Shown here: positions 8,873 through 17,643 of the stretch, one piece after another
Numbering within the stretch: the first letter of the stretch is position 1
Layout of the letters: each line of letters begins with the position of its first letter
Origin: Flavobacterium pallidum
GTDB lineage: Bacteria > Bacteroidota > Bacteroidia > Flavobacteriales > Flavobacteriaceae
Length of the DNA stretch: 64,000 bases
Assembly (NCBI RefSeq): GCF_003097535.1
Contig: NZ_CP029187.1
Span: forward strand, 2,976,001 to 3,040,000
Direction: 5' to 3'
The notes under the pieces: generated by a model
The model's input: only the letters and a program-made list of their open reading frames with translations
What the model was told of the DNA's origin: nothing
Database searches by the model: none
Position numbers and translations under genes: made by a program

Positions 8873-9616
8873 CTATTTTTTCTTGGCAGCAGCTTCCTTC
8901 TTCTTCTCAGCTTCTTTTTTAGCTTTCTCTTCCGCTTCTTTCTTAGCCTTTTCTTTCTTCTTGAAATAACCGCGCAACAGGAAATTGTGTTTGGCAGCTT
9001 CCATGTTTTCTTCCAGTCCTTTGCTGCTTCGTTTAAGGTTCCCTAAAGTAGCATCAATATTTTCCGCCATTTTCTTATCCTGTATCAATCGGCCTAGCGT
9101 GCCCTCACCTTTATTGATTTTAATAAGGATATCTGCAATTTCTTCAGAAGCCACAGCGGCATTGTCTGCAGTGACTGAAAGGCTTTTCATAATAGCATCG
9201 GTTTCAACCGGTTCAGCAGAGGCAATCAGTTGGCCGTCTTTTACAATCTTTGAATTAAAACTACCTTGTGAAAGCACGACAACCTTATCGCCGATGATAC
9301 CTTCAGAACCGATTCCTGCTTCGGCATCCGTCTTGATAAAGCGCTGTACATCCTTCTTAATGAGCATATTGACCTTCACCGTCGAATCGTTTATGATACG
9401 GATGTTGTCTACAGTACCCACATTGATTCCGGAAAAACGCACAGTGTTACCCACCTGGAGCCCGCTTACGTTCCTGAAATTAGAAGTCAGCGTAAAGACA
9501 GGGTCAAACAGATTTTTCTGCTTTCCGATAATGAAGATTGCGGCGAAAAACAATACGATTCCGACGATAATGAAAATTCCGAGGCGTACCTTATAATTGT
9601 TGTTGGTTGCTTCCAT
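8873..9616 (-). CDS. MlaD-family (MCE domain) lipid transport protein
   Basis: A 247-residue protein with one N-terminal membrane segment (about residues 10-27, ending FAAIFIIGKQK) and an MCE domain at about residues 37-118 (SGLQVGNTVRFSGINVGTVD, then GSEGIIGDKVVVLSQG). MlaD-type proteins are periplasmic substrate-binding rings of the ABC system that moves phospholipids between the two membranes. The C-terminal 35 residues are an unusual run of Lys, Glu and Ala, strongly charged and helical. The gene starts one base after the stop of the ATPase gene, so it is the third gene of the permease/ATPase/MCE set. No MlaC, MlaB or MlaA is nearby, as is common in Bacteroidota. Confidence 0.92.
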   Translation of the reverse strand: MEATNNNYKVRLGIFIIVGIVLFFAAIFIIGKQKNLFDPVFTLTSNFRNVSGLQVGNTVRFSGINVGTVDNIRIINDSTVKVNMLIKKDVQRFIKTDAEAGIGSEGIIGDKVVVLSQGSFNSKIVKDGQLIASAEPVETDAIMKSLSVTADNAAVASEEIADILIKINKGEGTLGRLIQDKKMAENIDATLGNLKRSSKGLEENMEAAKHNFLLRGYFKKKEKAKKEAEEKAKKEAEKKKEAAAKKK

Positions 9617-9617
9617 T

Positions 9618-10397
9618 TTATGTTGTTTTTAGATTTTTGACGTTTTGACTTTGGAAATAGGAATTGATCAGCTCATCATCGGTTTGCTCAAACTCCTGCG
9701 GTTTCCCTTCTTTGTAAACCCTGCCTTCCTTTAGCATAATCATCCGGTTGGCGGTTGTCCTGGCACACTCGATATCGTGCGTAATGACGATCGAAGATGT
9801 TTTATATTTCTGCTGGATGTCATTGATCAGCAAACTGATTTCATGTGATGTTACCGGATCGAGACCCGTAGTAGGCTCATCATACAACATGATTTCCGGA
9901 TCGACGATAATGGTCCTGGCCAGGCTGATCCTTTTGCGCATCCCGCCTGAAAGTTCCGACGGCATTTTATCAATAGCTTCAGGAAGCCCCACGTTTTCCA
10001 GTGCTTCTTTTACTTTGGCTTCGATTTCGGTTTCTGACAAATCCTTCTTAATCCTGCGTAAAGGAAACTCGAGATTCTGCCTTACCGTCATCGAGTCGTA
10101 CAAGGCACCGCTTTGGAACAGGAAACCGATTTTCTGACGGATTTCATTCAGCTCTTTTTCTTTAAGCTGATTGACATCATGGCCTAAAACATTAATGCTG
10201 CCGGAATCAGCCGTGAGCAAACGCACAATGCATTTGATGGTGACTGATTTTCCGGTACCGGATTTCCCCAGGATGACAAGGTTTTCACCTCTGCGAAGCT
10301 CAAATGATAAATCGTCGAGTACCTGCATGTCACCGAAACCCTTGTACAGGTTCCTGACCTCAACTACGTTTTCAGTATGTGGATTTTCGTTTTTCAT
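9618..10397 (-). CDS. MlaF-type ABC transporter ATP-binding protein
   Basis: A 259-residue ABC ATPase of the lipid-export (Mla) type. It shows the Walker A motif GKSGTGKSV, the Q-loop in FLFQSGALYDSMTV, the signature LSGGMRKRISLARTI, the Walker B motif EIMLYDEPTTGLDP and the H-loop ITHD. The sequence FQSGALYDSMTV followed by SGGMRKR is typical of MlaF rather than of general importers. It overlaps the permease gene upstream by 4 bases and is followed after 1 base by the MCE gene, so ATPase, permease and MCE protein are made together. It acts on the cytoplasmic face of the inner membrane. Confidence 0.95.
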   Translation of the reverse strand: MKNENPHTENVVEVRNLYKGFGDMQVLDDLSFELRRGENLVILGKSGTGKSVTIKCIVRLLTADSGSINVLGHDVNQLKEKELNEIRQKIGFLFQSGALYDSMTVRQNLEFPLRRIKKDLSETEIEAKVKEALENVGLPEAIDKMPSELSGGMRKRISLARTIIVDPEIMLYDEPTTGLDPVTSHEISLLINDIQQKYKTSSIVITHDIECARTTANRMIMLKEGRVYKEGKPQEFEQTDDELINSYFQSQNVKNLKTT

Positions 10398-11230
10398 AAC
10401 ATATCAGTAATTTGTACTGCAATCAAATCGACAATAATCACCAGAAGCGATGCCATCACTACGGCAGAATTCGCGGCAATACCCACGCTCTCGGTTCCCC
10501 GTCCTGCGTTAAATCCTTTATAACATCCTGTAAATCCGATCACCGCACCAAAAAAGAAGGTCTTGATGAATGCGGGAATGAAATCCATGAACGCCACATC
10601 ACCAAAAGCCTGGGTAATGAAAAGCACAAAGCTCACATCGCCTTTAATATTGGCTCCGGCCCAACTCCCGAAGATTCCGAGTGCATCGGCATATAAAACC
10701 AATAATGGCAACATGAATGTTGCGGCCAGTACACGCGGCACGATCAGGAAACGGATCGGATTTGTGGAGGAAACTTCCATGGCATCGATTTGCTCGGTGA
10801 CACGCATAGACCCGATTTCGGCACCCATACCCGACCCTATTTTCCCTGCGCAGATCAGCGCGCAGATTACAGGGCCCATTTCACGGATGATCGAAATGGC
10901 GACCATGCCCGGGAGCATGGTCTCTGCCCCGAAGTCGACCAATACAGGACGCGACTGAATGGTTAGAACCAAACCGATAATGATTCCGGTTATCGAAATA
11001 AGCGGTAGGGATTTATTGCCGATTTCAAAACATTGCTTGATGAATTCACGGAATTCGAATCCGCGTGAAAAAGTATTCCTGATGACCCTGAGTATGAACA
11101 AAAAAGCATCAGCGGTATTTTCGGCTGCTTTCCTGAACTTGTTCGTGTTGCTGATGGTGCCATCGGTTACATCAATCGTTTTCTTCCTTGCATAATGGCT
11201 AATTTTCCTGATAGGTATAATTTTTGTCAT
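10394..11230 (-). CDS. MlaE-type ABC transporter permease
   Basis: A 278-residue inner-membrane protein. After a charged N-terminal region (about 50 residues) come five or so membrane segments with the MlaE-family motifs: LPLISITGIIIGLVLTIQ, MVAISIIREMGPVICALIC, GKIGSGMGAEIGSMRVTEQI and DAMEVSSTNPIRFLIVPR. MlaE forms the membrane core of the phospholipid transport complex with the ATPase and MCE protein encoded next. The start overlaps the stop of the AI-2E permease gene by 4 bases (ATGA junction). The family identity is secure. Confidence 0.94.
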   Translation of the reverse strand: MTKIIPIRKISHYARKKTIDVTDGTISNTNKFRKAAENTADAFLFILRVIRNTFSRGFEFREFIKQCFEIGNKSLPLISITGIIIGLVLTIQSRPVLVDFGAETMLPGMVAISIIREMGPVICALICAGKIGSGMGAEIGSMRVTEQIDAMEVSSTNPIRFLIVPRVLAATFMLPLLVLYADALGIFGSWAGANIKGDVSFVLFITQAFGDVAFMDFIPAFIKTFFFGAVIGFTGCYKGFNAGRGTESVGIAANSAVVMASLLVIIVDLIAVQITDML

Positions 11231-12450
11231 GGCAATTCAGATTGGGTGTTGGGTTTATTTTCTTCTTCGGAAACGGGTTTGACGACAGTCGATGTTACGG
11301 TGAATAACGGCTTCTTGATTTCTTCGGCGACATGTACTGTAGCGTTGTTTTCGTAGGTGTATAATGGGAATTTCATTTTACGCCATTGGTAAGTTTTAGG
11401 CAGGTCATCGCCTACAAGATAGCCCCAGGGTTCGAGAAAATCAATGCGGTCGCAGATGACTTTCATGATGGCTATGAGCGGAATGGCAAGAAACATTCCC
11501 GGAATTCCGGCAATGGCACCGCCGATAATGATACCCAGTATGGAAATGAATGCATTGATTTCAACTTTGGAACTGACAATCATCGGCACCAGGATATTAT
11601 TGTCGATGAACTGGACGATAAGATTTACCACAATAACCCCGACAATAACGGATAAGTCCGGCGAACCGGTAAGTGACGCTACAATACTGAGGAATCCCGC
11701 AAACAGAATCCCGATGTATGGGATCAGGTTCAATAAACCAGTAAGGAGGCCCAGGAGAATGGCATATTTTACGCCAATAATCATAAAGCCCACTGTTGTG
11801 AGTACAGAAACGATAATCATTTCGATAATCAACCCATTGATATAGCCTTTAACGGCCACTTTGATCTGGGTGATGATTTCCTCCAGTTTCGCATGATGTT
11901 CTGATTTAAAAAGCTTGCACAGGAATTTCATGAAATGCGTACGGTACAATAGCATGAGAAACATGTAGATAGGGACGAGAATCAGGCTCATCAGCGTATC
12001 GGTAAAACTCAGCAGGGTGTTGCCGAGCATGGCTTTCCCGGTCTTCATGGTGTCTTTTGTAGCACTGTCAATGTATTCCTGCTGTTCGCGCCGGCTGATT
12101 TCGAAGTGATCGCGCACATACTCCTGAAGGTGTGACAGGTGTATGGAAAAATTCTTCTTGATCATGCCCCAATCTTCTGTAAAATCACTGATCTGAACGG
12201 AAAGAAAAACGACAATTCCCAAAACGATAAGCACAAAAATCAATACCGTGAAAATGACCGCAAGCACATGAGGAAAATGGAGTTTCCTGAAAAATTGCAT
12301 GACAGGACGCAATAAGATGGAAAATATAAACGCGAAAATTACCGGTACGATAATGTCCTTACTTACATAAAAAATATAAAACACAGAAATGAGGCACACT
12401 AAAATGAGCGCCATACGGGCATAAAAAGGGAATTTTATTGTTTCTGTCAT
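11227..12450 (-). CDS. AI-2E family permease
   Basis: A 407-residue membrane protein with about eight hydrophobic segments. It has the family features VPVIFAFIFSILLRPVM near the N-terminus, a long soluble stretch (about residues 95-155), and the conserved C-terminal block GLLNLIPYIGILFAGF, FIDNNILVPMIVSS and GIPGMFLAIPLIA. The family includes proteins proposed to export autoinducer-2 but also sodium/proton antiporters and uncharacterised transporters, so the substrate is not known. The last 50 residues are a polar tail unlike the core. It is the first gene of a four-gene unit with MlaE, MlaF and MlaD, which suggests a link to envelope homeostasis rather than to quorum sensing. Confidence 0.9.
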   Translation of the reverse strand: MTETIKFPFYARMALILVCLISVFYIFYVSKDIIVPVIFAFIFSILLRPVMQFFRKLHFPHVLAVIFTVLIFVLIVLGIVVFLSVQISDFTEDWGMIKKNFSIHLSHLQEYVRDHFEISRREQQEYIDSATKDTMKTGKAMLGNTLLSFTDTLMSLILVPIYMFLMLLYRTHFMKFLCKLFKSEHHAKLEEIITQIKVAVKGYINGLIIEMIIVSVLTTVGFMIIGVKYAILLGLLTGLLNLIPYIGILFAGFLSIVASLTGSPDLSVIVGVIVVNLIVQFIDNNILVPMIVSSKVEINAFISILGIIIGGAIAGIPGMFLAIPLIAIMKVICDRIDFLEPWGYLVGDDLPKTYQWRKMKFPLYTYENNATVHVAEEIKKPLFTVTSTVVKPVSEEENKPNTQSELP

Positions 12451-12576
12451 TTGCTGTTCATATTATCGATGTGCTTTTGGTTTGCACAATTTTTCCTAAT
12501 AATAATGAACAAATTTGACGCTTATTCCGTGAAAACGGATTACGGAAAATACTTTATAAGTTATAGAATTTAAAGA

Positions 12577-13161
12577 TTATGAAAGTGCTGAAAGGTATTG
12601 GTACACTTTATCGACAGGAAGCCCCATGACGTTGGCATAAGAGCCTTCAATTTTCGAAACCCCGATAAAACCTATCCATTCCTGGATTCCGTATGAGCCG
12701 GCTTTATCAAAAGGTTTATAATGGTCGAGGTAATAACGGATGGCATCCTCGGTTAAGGTATTGAACGTCACTTGTGTGGTTTCGGTAATCGTATCGATTT
12801 TATTTTGAAAACGAAAACTTACTGATGTGATCACCATGTGCGTCTTGCCGGAAAGCGATTTCAGCATTTGGAAAGCATTATCGTAATTTCTTGGCTTGCC
12901 TAAAGCTTTCTTTTCAAACCACACAATAGTATCGCTGGTGATCAGGATGTCATTTGGTGTTAATTCGCCTTCGAAAGCATCGCTTTTCAATTTTGAAAGA
13001 AATTCCGTAATCTCATTTTCCTGAAGGTTTTCAGGATAAACCTCCTCGACGTCTTTAAGCCTGATTTCAAAATCAATATCCAGGTCACGCAGGAATTGCT
13101 GCCTCCTCGGCGAACCTGAAGCCAGGATAATATGGTAATTTTTGAGCTTCTGCCTAAGCAT
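12577..13161 (-). CDS. maf: Maf-family nucleoside triphosphate pyrophosphatase
   Basis: A 194-residue protein starting MLRQKLKNYHIILASGSPRR. The SxSPRR motif at the N-terminus (residues 14-19) and the downstream TSDTIVWFEKKALGKP are the Maf/HAM1-like signature for dTTP/UTP-type pyrophosphatases, which clean up non-canonical nucleotides and are linked to septation control. The conserved YGIQEWIG and ANVMGLP near the C-terminus also fit. The start is the ATG at 13161, which overlaps the UbiA stop by 8 bases; a longer reading back to 13227 would add a Cys-rich stretch foreign to the family. It is co-transcribed with the prenyltransferase gene. Confidence 0.92.
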   Translation of the reverse strand: MLRQKLKNYHIILASGSPRRQQFLRDLDIDFEIRLKDVEEVYPENLQENEITEFLSKLKSDAFEGELTPNDILITSDTIVWFEKKALGKPRNYDNAFQMLKSLSGKTHMVITSVSFRFQNKIDTITETTQVTFNTLTEDAIRYYLDHYKPFDKAGSYGIQEWIGFIGVSKIEGSYANVMGLPVDKVYQYLSALS

Positions 13162-14092
13162 ATCTGATGTTGATATTAAGTAACAGGATAGACAGTATCC
13201 CGAAAAACAAAACAAGCTTGAGCACATTGCTCAGCAGATGGAAGTCTTTGGCTGTTGCGGCTGGGAAAGCCTTAAGCATGAAATATACCAGCGGACCCGC
13301 AACCAATACCAGCATATAAGCGGAAATCGCATAGAGGCTGTTGGAAATATAGTAGATATTAATGTAATACAACAAACCCAAAACCATGATCAAAGTCATT
13401 GTGAACAGGATTTTTCTTGTCATTTTCAAGCCCAGCACAATGGGCAATGTATTCATACCCATCGCTGTGTCGCCTTCAATATCTTCTGCATCCTTAGTGA
13501 TTTCACGGATAAGATTGATCAGGAAGCTGAAAAGGGCATAATCTAAGAATATCTCGAAATACATGGCAAAAGTACCTTGTTCTTCTGGCGTAATGGCATG
13601 AGCAGTCATCGGGTATAATTCAAAAATCCCTACAATGATAACACTCATAGAAGCAATGGCGGCAACAAGGATATTCCCAATTAAAAAACTTCTTTTAAAA
13701 CTTGTTGCATACAGGTAAAGGGTTGCAGAAATCACAATAAAAATCGCCGAAAACCCAGGTTTTTGAATCAGGTTTGACAAGTAGAATCCAATTCCTACCC
13801 CTGCTATATTAAGTGCTGCGTAGATGTTGTAAGCAGTGCTTTCCGAAATTACTTTCCCCGCTATAACACTGCTGGGTCTGTTGATATGATCTGTATCCTG
13901 ATCGACAATATTATTGATAATGTAGCCGCCAGCGGCAATCAGTACAGTTGCCAATACCAAAAGTGCAAATTGCCAGTGATTCAAAGCAGTAGGTACGTTA
14001 CGCATGTCCAGGCAGCCATACTTAAAAATGAATTGCATCAGGGCAATCATTATAAGGTTTTGGATACGGATCAATTTCAGGAACGACTTCAT
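13154..14092 (-). CDS. UbiA-family prenyltransferase (annotated in relatives as geranylgeranylglycerol-phosphate geranylgeranyltransferase)
   Basis: A 312-residue integral membrane protein with about nine hydrophobic segments. Both Asp-rich prenyl-diphosphate sites of UbiA enzymes are visible: NNIVDQDTDHINRP (about residue 62) and ITKDAEDIEGDTAMG (about residue 205). These transferases attach an isoprenoid to an aromatic or glycerol-phosphate acceptor. In Flavobacteria this member is often named after the archaeal lipid enzyme, but its acceptor is not settled. It heads a two-gene unit with maf. The first residues MKSFLKLIRIQN fit the family N-terminus, so the start is good. Confidence 0.9.
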   Translation of the reverse strand: MKSFLKLIRIQNLIMIALMQFIFKYGCLDMRNVPTALNHWQFALLVLATVLIAAGGYIINNIVDQDTDHINRPSSVIAGKVISESTAYNIYAALNIAGVGIGFYLSNLIQKPGFSAIFIVISATLYLYATSFKRSFLIGNILVAAIASMSVIIVGIFELYPMTAHAITPEEQGTFAMYFEIFLDYALFSFLINLIREITKDAEDIEGDTAMGMNTLPIVLGLKMTRKILFTMTLIMVLGLLYYINIYYISNSLYAISAYMLVLVAGPLVYFMLKAFPAATAKDFHLLSNVLKLVLFFGILSILLLNINIRYA

Positions 14093-14171
14093 TTTTATAT
14101 GTTATGAGATGGAAAAAAATATTTTTTTTGTGAGCCATGCAAATGTAATCCAAACTGATTTATAAATAAAA

Positions 14172-14197
14172 AAAGCCTGAAAATGTTTTCAGGCTTT
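14172..14197 (-). terminator. Terminator of the Arg/Thr-rich secreted protein gene
   Basis: A perfect 12-bp stem, AAAGCCTGAAAA / TTTTCAGGCTTT, with a 2-base centre, followed by a T-run on the minus strand. It lies 20 bases past the stop at 14219. Confidence 0.8.
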
Positions 14198-14218
14198 AAT
14201 TGTTTATAGAAAATTTCT

Positions 14219-15400
14219 TTATCCTCTGCGATTGCTTCTCTGCCCGCCAGAGTTATTATTCTGTGACCTGGATGGCGTTACGGTCCTTGCAGGCTCGCTG
14301 GTTCTGACTTTCGTTTCTGTCCTTACCGGAGCAGTTTGCCGGGGCTCCGCCTGGATCGTCCTTGCAGGAGCTACCGTTCTTATGTTGGTTTCAGTCCTTG
14401 TCACTACATTCTGCCTGGTTTCCTGAACCGGAGTCCTCGAAGGAGCAACTGTCGCTTCTGAACGGGTATTCCTCACGGGAGTCTGGGCTGTTGAAGACTG
14501 TCCGCGAACCGGAGTATTTACCCTTACAGAAGTTTCTGATCTGCTTCCCGGTGTCACTGTTCTTACCGGAGTTGTTCCATTGCTTCGTACTGCGGTGTTG
14601 TTTCTTGTACCTGTGTTATTAGCCCTCGTGCCGGCTTTAATCCTGTCTGAAGCAGATGCTTCCCTTCGTTGGTCCAGCTCATATCGATTTGCAACATTAT
14701 TGTTACGTTGTGAAAAAGAGCGGTTTGGGTGGGCAACTTCATAACCATTACTTCTTCTGCCGTTATACAAGGCAACAGCACGCTGGCTTCTTCTTACATT
14801 TACGTAATTGTAATGGTTGTGGGTATTGATGCAAACGTCAACGTGTCTTCTGTAACGGTAAATAGGATATGGGGCCCATGTATAATAGTAACCAGGATAA
14901 TAATCCCAATACCATTGTGAATAATAAGGCCTGTAATAATCAGTCCAGAATACATTATAAATCACAGGCCTGGTAACATATACCGGCTCATAAATATAAT
15001 TCGGGCCGTACATATAAGCATCACCCACAACCTGTACCTGCACTTCATTATTATGGTCTCTTTCGACTTCAAGCGTGGCAATGTCCTGGAAAACATCTTT
15101 TGCTAAAATGGATTGGATAACAATCAGGTGGGTTCCGGATTCTGTAGATTCAATCACCCGCAAATAATCTACTTTCCCATCGTTGTTGAGATCAAGATTG
15201 GAGATTTGAGCTTTCGGGTCATTGAGTCGCTTTTCAAAATCTTCAAGATTCGCAGATTCTCCAAAAATGGAAGCTACTGCACGCAAATCGAGGTTGTCAC
15301 TGATGTCGCTGTTTTTAGCATTAACGGTAGTCACATCCTGTGCCCTTGTAAGGTTCACTGTAAGGGCAACAATCATTAGAAATAAGGCTTTTGTTTTCAT
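14219..15400 (-). CDS. Secreted protein with EF-hand-like loop and Arg/Thr/Pro-rich tail, function unknown
   Basis: A 393-residue protein with a signal peptide (about residues 1-20, ending LTRAQ). Residues about 30-110 form a folded-looking region containing LDLNNDGKVDYLRVIE, a good EF-hand-type calcium loop (D-x-N-x-D-G-x-V-D). A Tyr/Trp-rich block follows (about 125-175, many YY and YW pairs). From about residue 215 to the end the sequence is low-complexity, with repeated RTV, RSE and PVR units, probably disordered and highly basic. I do not recognise a named family. It may be a matrix or surface-associated protein. It is a single gene between terminator and promoter regions. Confidence 0.8.
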   Translation of the reverse strand: MKTKALFLMIVALTVNLTRAQDVTTVNAKNSDISDNLDLRAVASIFGESANLEDFEKRLNDPKAQISNLDLNNDGKVDYLRVIESTESGTHLIVIQSILAKDVFQDIATLEVERDHNNEVQVQVVGDAYMYGPNYIYEPVYVTRPVIYNVFWTDYYRPYYSQWYWDYYPGYYYTWAPYPIYRYRRHVDVCINTHNHYNYVNVRRSQRAVALYNGRRSNGYEVAHPNRSFSQRNNNVANRYELDQRREASASDRIKAGTRANNTGTRNNTAVRSNGTTPVRTVTPGSRSETSVRVNTPVRGQSSTAQTPVRNTRSEATVAPSRTPVQETRQNVVTRTETNIRTVAPARTIQAEPRQTAPVRTETKVRTSEPARTVTPSRSQNNNSGGQRSNRRG

Positions 15401-15555
15401 AACCTGAGTTTGTTTAAATTGTTTAGTGAGTGTCTCTCTTTAACAGCTAGACGATAAAAGTCAATAAATGTTTATTGAAAAATGTACATTTAGTATTTAT
15501 TTAACTAAACTACATTTCTTACACACACTTCCCTTATAACAAAAACTATTCCAGA

Positions 15556-17523
15556 TTACTGATTTTGAACACGTTTCATGCAAATACTTTCCGGTGGATG
15601 AAGCACCATCGGGAATTTCTCGATTTTCACGGAACTGCTGTCCAGCCCAAAGGCTTTTTCTTCTGATAAACTCAGTTTCTTGAAAAAGAAATAGGTATTC
15701 ATGATGATTTTCTCATCCCAACGCATTTCGCTGTCATTGGATAGGAATTTCTCGGACAATACAAATTTGAAATCACCGATGATATTGTTACGGCTCAATG
15801 AATCGTAACGGCTGGTGATGTCAACTTCGCCATTTTTCACCAAATCCTTCACGACTTCCTTGAACATGATGTTGATTTTTGTCGGTTCACGGAAACCAAG
15901 ATTAAAATCAATCCTGATCAAATCATCCTTAATGATTTCAGTAACTTTATATTCTGTCTTATAAGGTTCGTTGAGGATATTCACATGTATAAACCAATAT
16001 AAATCAGCACGTTTAGGCCGTTTCTGTAAAATTGAATATAGTACCTTTTCCTCAATTTCATCCGTCCTTGCAGAATTCGTCATGTATACCAGATGCGTGG
16101 CATATTTAGGAATCGTCAAATCTGAACTTAATTCATTGAGCACTTTCTTGTAATTCTCAATCTTGACCATCTTGGTATAATTCTTACTGATCTTCTTGGC
16201 GCGGTACCAGGTGGCCATGATGCCAATGAGTGCCAATGCGATAAATACCGTAACGTATCCTCCTTCACGGAATTTCTGGATGTTGGCAAAAAGAAAAGCA
16301 AACTCGATGGCAAGATATAAGGTAACTATGGCACCGATGAAATACCATTTCACCCTTTTCATAATCATAAAATAGTTCAGCAGGATGGTGGTCATGATCA
16401 TGCAAAGGACAATGGAAAGTCCATATGCTGCCTCCATTTTGCTAGACTCCTGGAAATGCCAGACGACCATAATACATCCTGCCAAAAGCAACCAGTTGAT
16501 TGACGGTATGTAAAGCTGGCCTTTATGGTCCGATGGATATTTGATACGCACTTTAGGCCAGAAACTAAGGCGCATCGCTTCATTGATTAATGTAAAAGAA
16601 CCGCTGATTAGCGCCTGTGACGCAATTACCGCAGCCATCGTGGCTATGGTAATCCCAAAAGGCTGGAACCAATCCGGCATAATGAGGTAGAATGGATTGC
16701 CATTGTTACCACGACCGAGGTTTTCCAGTTTTTGCCCCTCATGTCCGATCAGGTAGGCACCCTGCCCAACATAATTGAGCACGAGTGTCGTTTTTACAAA
16801 AATCCAGCTCACCCTTATGTTTTTCCTGCCGCAATGCCCCATATCAGAATAAAGCGCTTCAGCCCCGGTAGTACAAAGGAATACGGCACCCAGTAAAAAT
16901 ATTCCGCTTGGATGCTCCACCAGTAACTCATAAGCATAATAAGGATTCAGCGCTTTGAAAATTTCAATATGCCCATATATCTGTGAAATACCCAATACAG
17001 CCAGCATTGAAAACCAAATGAGCATCAAAGGGGCAAAGAATTTCCCGACGAGATTGGTTCCAAACTGCTGGATTGAAAATAGGATGATCAGGATCGCAAT
17101 GACATATGGAACGGTATCCAATTCAGGATAAAATGTCTTTAATCCTTCAACTGCCGAAGAAACTGAAATGGGCGGCGTAATAATGCCGTCGGCGAGTAAA
17201 GCACTTCCCCCGATCACAGCGGGCACGATAAGCCATTTCACTTTGGTCCGCCTTACCAGTGCATACAGCGCAAATATCCCACCTTCCCCATTATTATCTG
17301 CGTTCAGCGTGATGATTACATATTTAATCGTGGTCTGTAGCGTGAGTGTCCAAAAGATACATGAAATCCCGCCCAATACCACATCGGCAGCGATTGGATC
17401 ATCACCGACTATGGCCTTCATTACGTAAAGTGGGGAAGTTCCAATATCACCATAGATGATTCCTAAAGTGATCAGTAATCCACCTAATGTGAGTTTATTA
17501 AGGTGGCTTTTATGTGAGCTCAT
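15556..17523 (-). CDS. kup: Kup-type potassium uptake protein
   Basis: A 655-residue transporter of the KUP/HAK/KT family, importing K+ with protons across the inner membrane. The N-terminal family hallmark LGIIYGDIGTSPLYVMKAI is at about residues 20-38, and GGIFALYALVRR and TTGAEALYSDMGHCG follow. About twelve membrane segments occupy residues 12-440; the last 200 residues are a soluble cytoplasmic domain. A Bacteroidota -7 box (TAATTTTG, 17542-17549 on the minus strand) is 18 bases before the start codon. The length is usual for the family. Confidence 0.96.
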   Translation of the reverse strand: MSSHKSHLNKLTLGGLLITLGIIYGDIGTSPLYVMKAIVGDDPIAADVVLGGISCIFWTLTLQTTIKYVIITLNADNNGEGGIFALYALVRRTKVKWLIVPAVIGGSALLADGIITPPISVSSAVEGLKTFYPELDTVPYVIAILIILFSIQQFGTNLVGKFFAPLMLIWFSMLAVLGISQIYGHIEIFKALNPYYAYELLVEHPSGIFLLGAVFLCTTGAEALYSDMGHCGRKNIRVSWIFVKTTLVLNYVGQGAYLIGHEGQKLENLGRGNNGNPFYLIMPDWFQPFGITIATMAAVIASQALISGSFTLINEAMRLSFWPKVRIKYPSDHKGQLYIPSINWLLLAGCIMVVWHFQESSKMEAAYGLSIVLCMIMTTILLNYFMIMKRVKWYFIGAIVTLYLAIEFAFLFANIQKFREGGYVTVFIALALIGIMATWYRAKKISKNYTKMVKIENYKKVLNELSSDLTIPKYATHLVYMTNSARTDEIEEKVLYSILQKRPKRADLYWFIHVNILNEPYKTEYKVTEIIKDDLIRIDFNLGFREPTKINIMFKEVVKDLVKNGEVDITSRYDSLSRNNIIGDFKFVLSEKFLSNDSEMRWDEKIIMNTYFFFKKLSLSEEKAFGLDSSSVKIEKFPMVLHPPESICMKRVQNQ

Positions 17524-17541
17524 AAATAGAATTTAAAGGTA

Positions 17542-17549
17542 CAAAATTA
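17542..17549 (-). promoter_or_regulatory. Candidate -7 promoter box of kup
   Basis: TAATTTTG on the minus strand matches TAnnTTTG, 18 bases from the kup start codon. No clear TTG at the -33 distance was seen, so it is a partial match. Confidence 0.4.
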
Positions 17550-17643
17550 ACGAAATTTTATATATGCAGCCATTTTGCCTGCCTGTTTCTGATGCACACC
17601 TTCTTTAAAAACCTTAAATTTAATACGTCTAAATTTCAATGAG

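Noticed and set aside
8985..9596. 203-residue plus-strand frame opposite the MlaD gene
   Set aside because: It has Ser/Ile-rich composition typical of the antisense of a coding region, while the MCE domain on the minus strand is clear.
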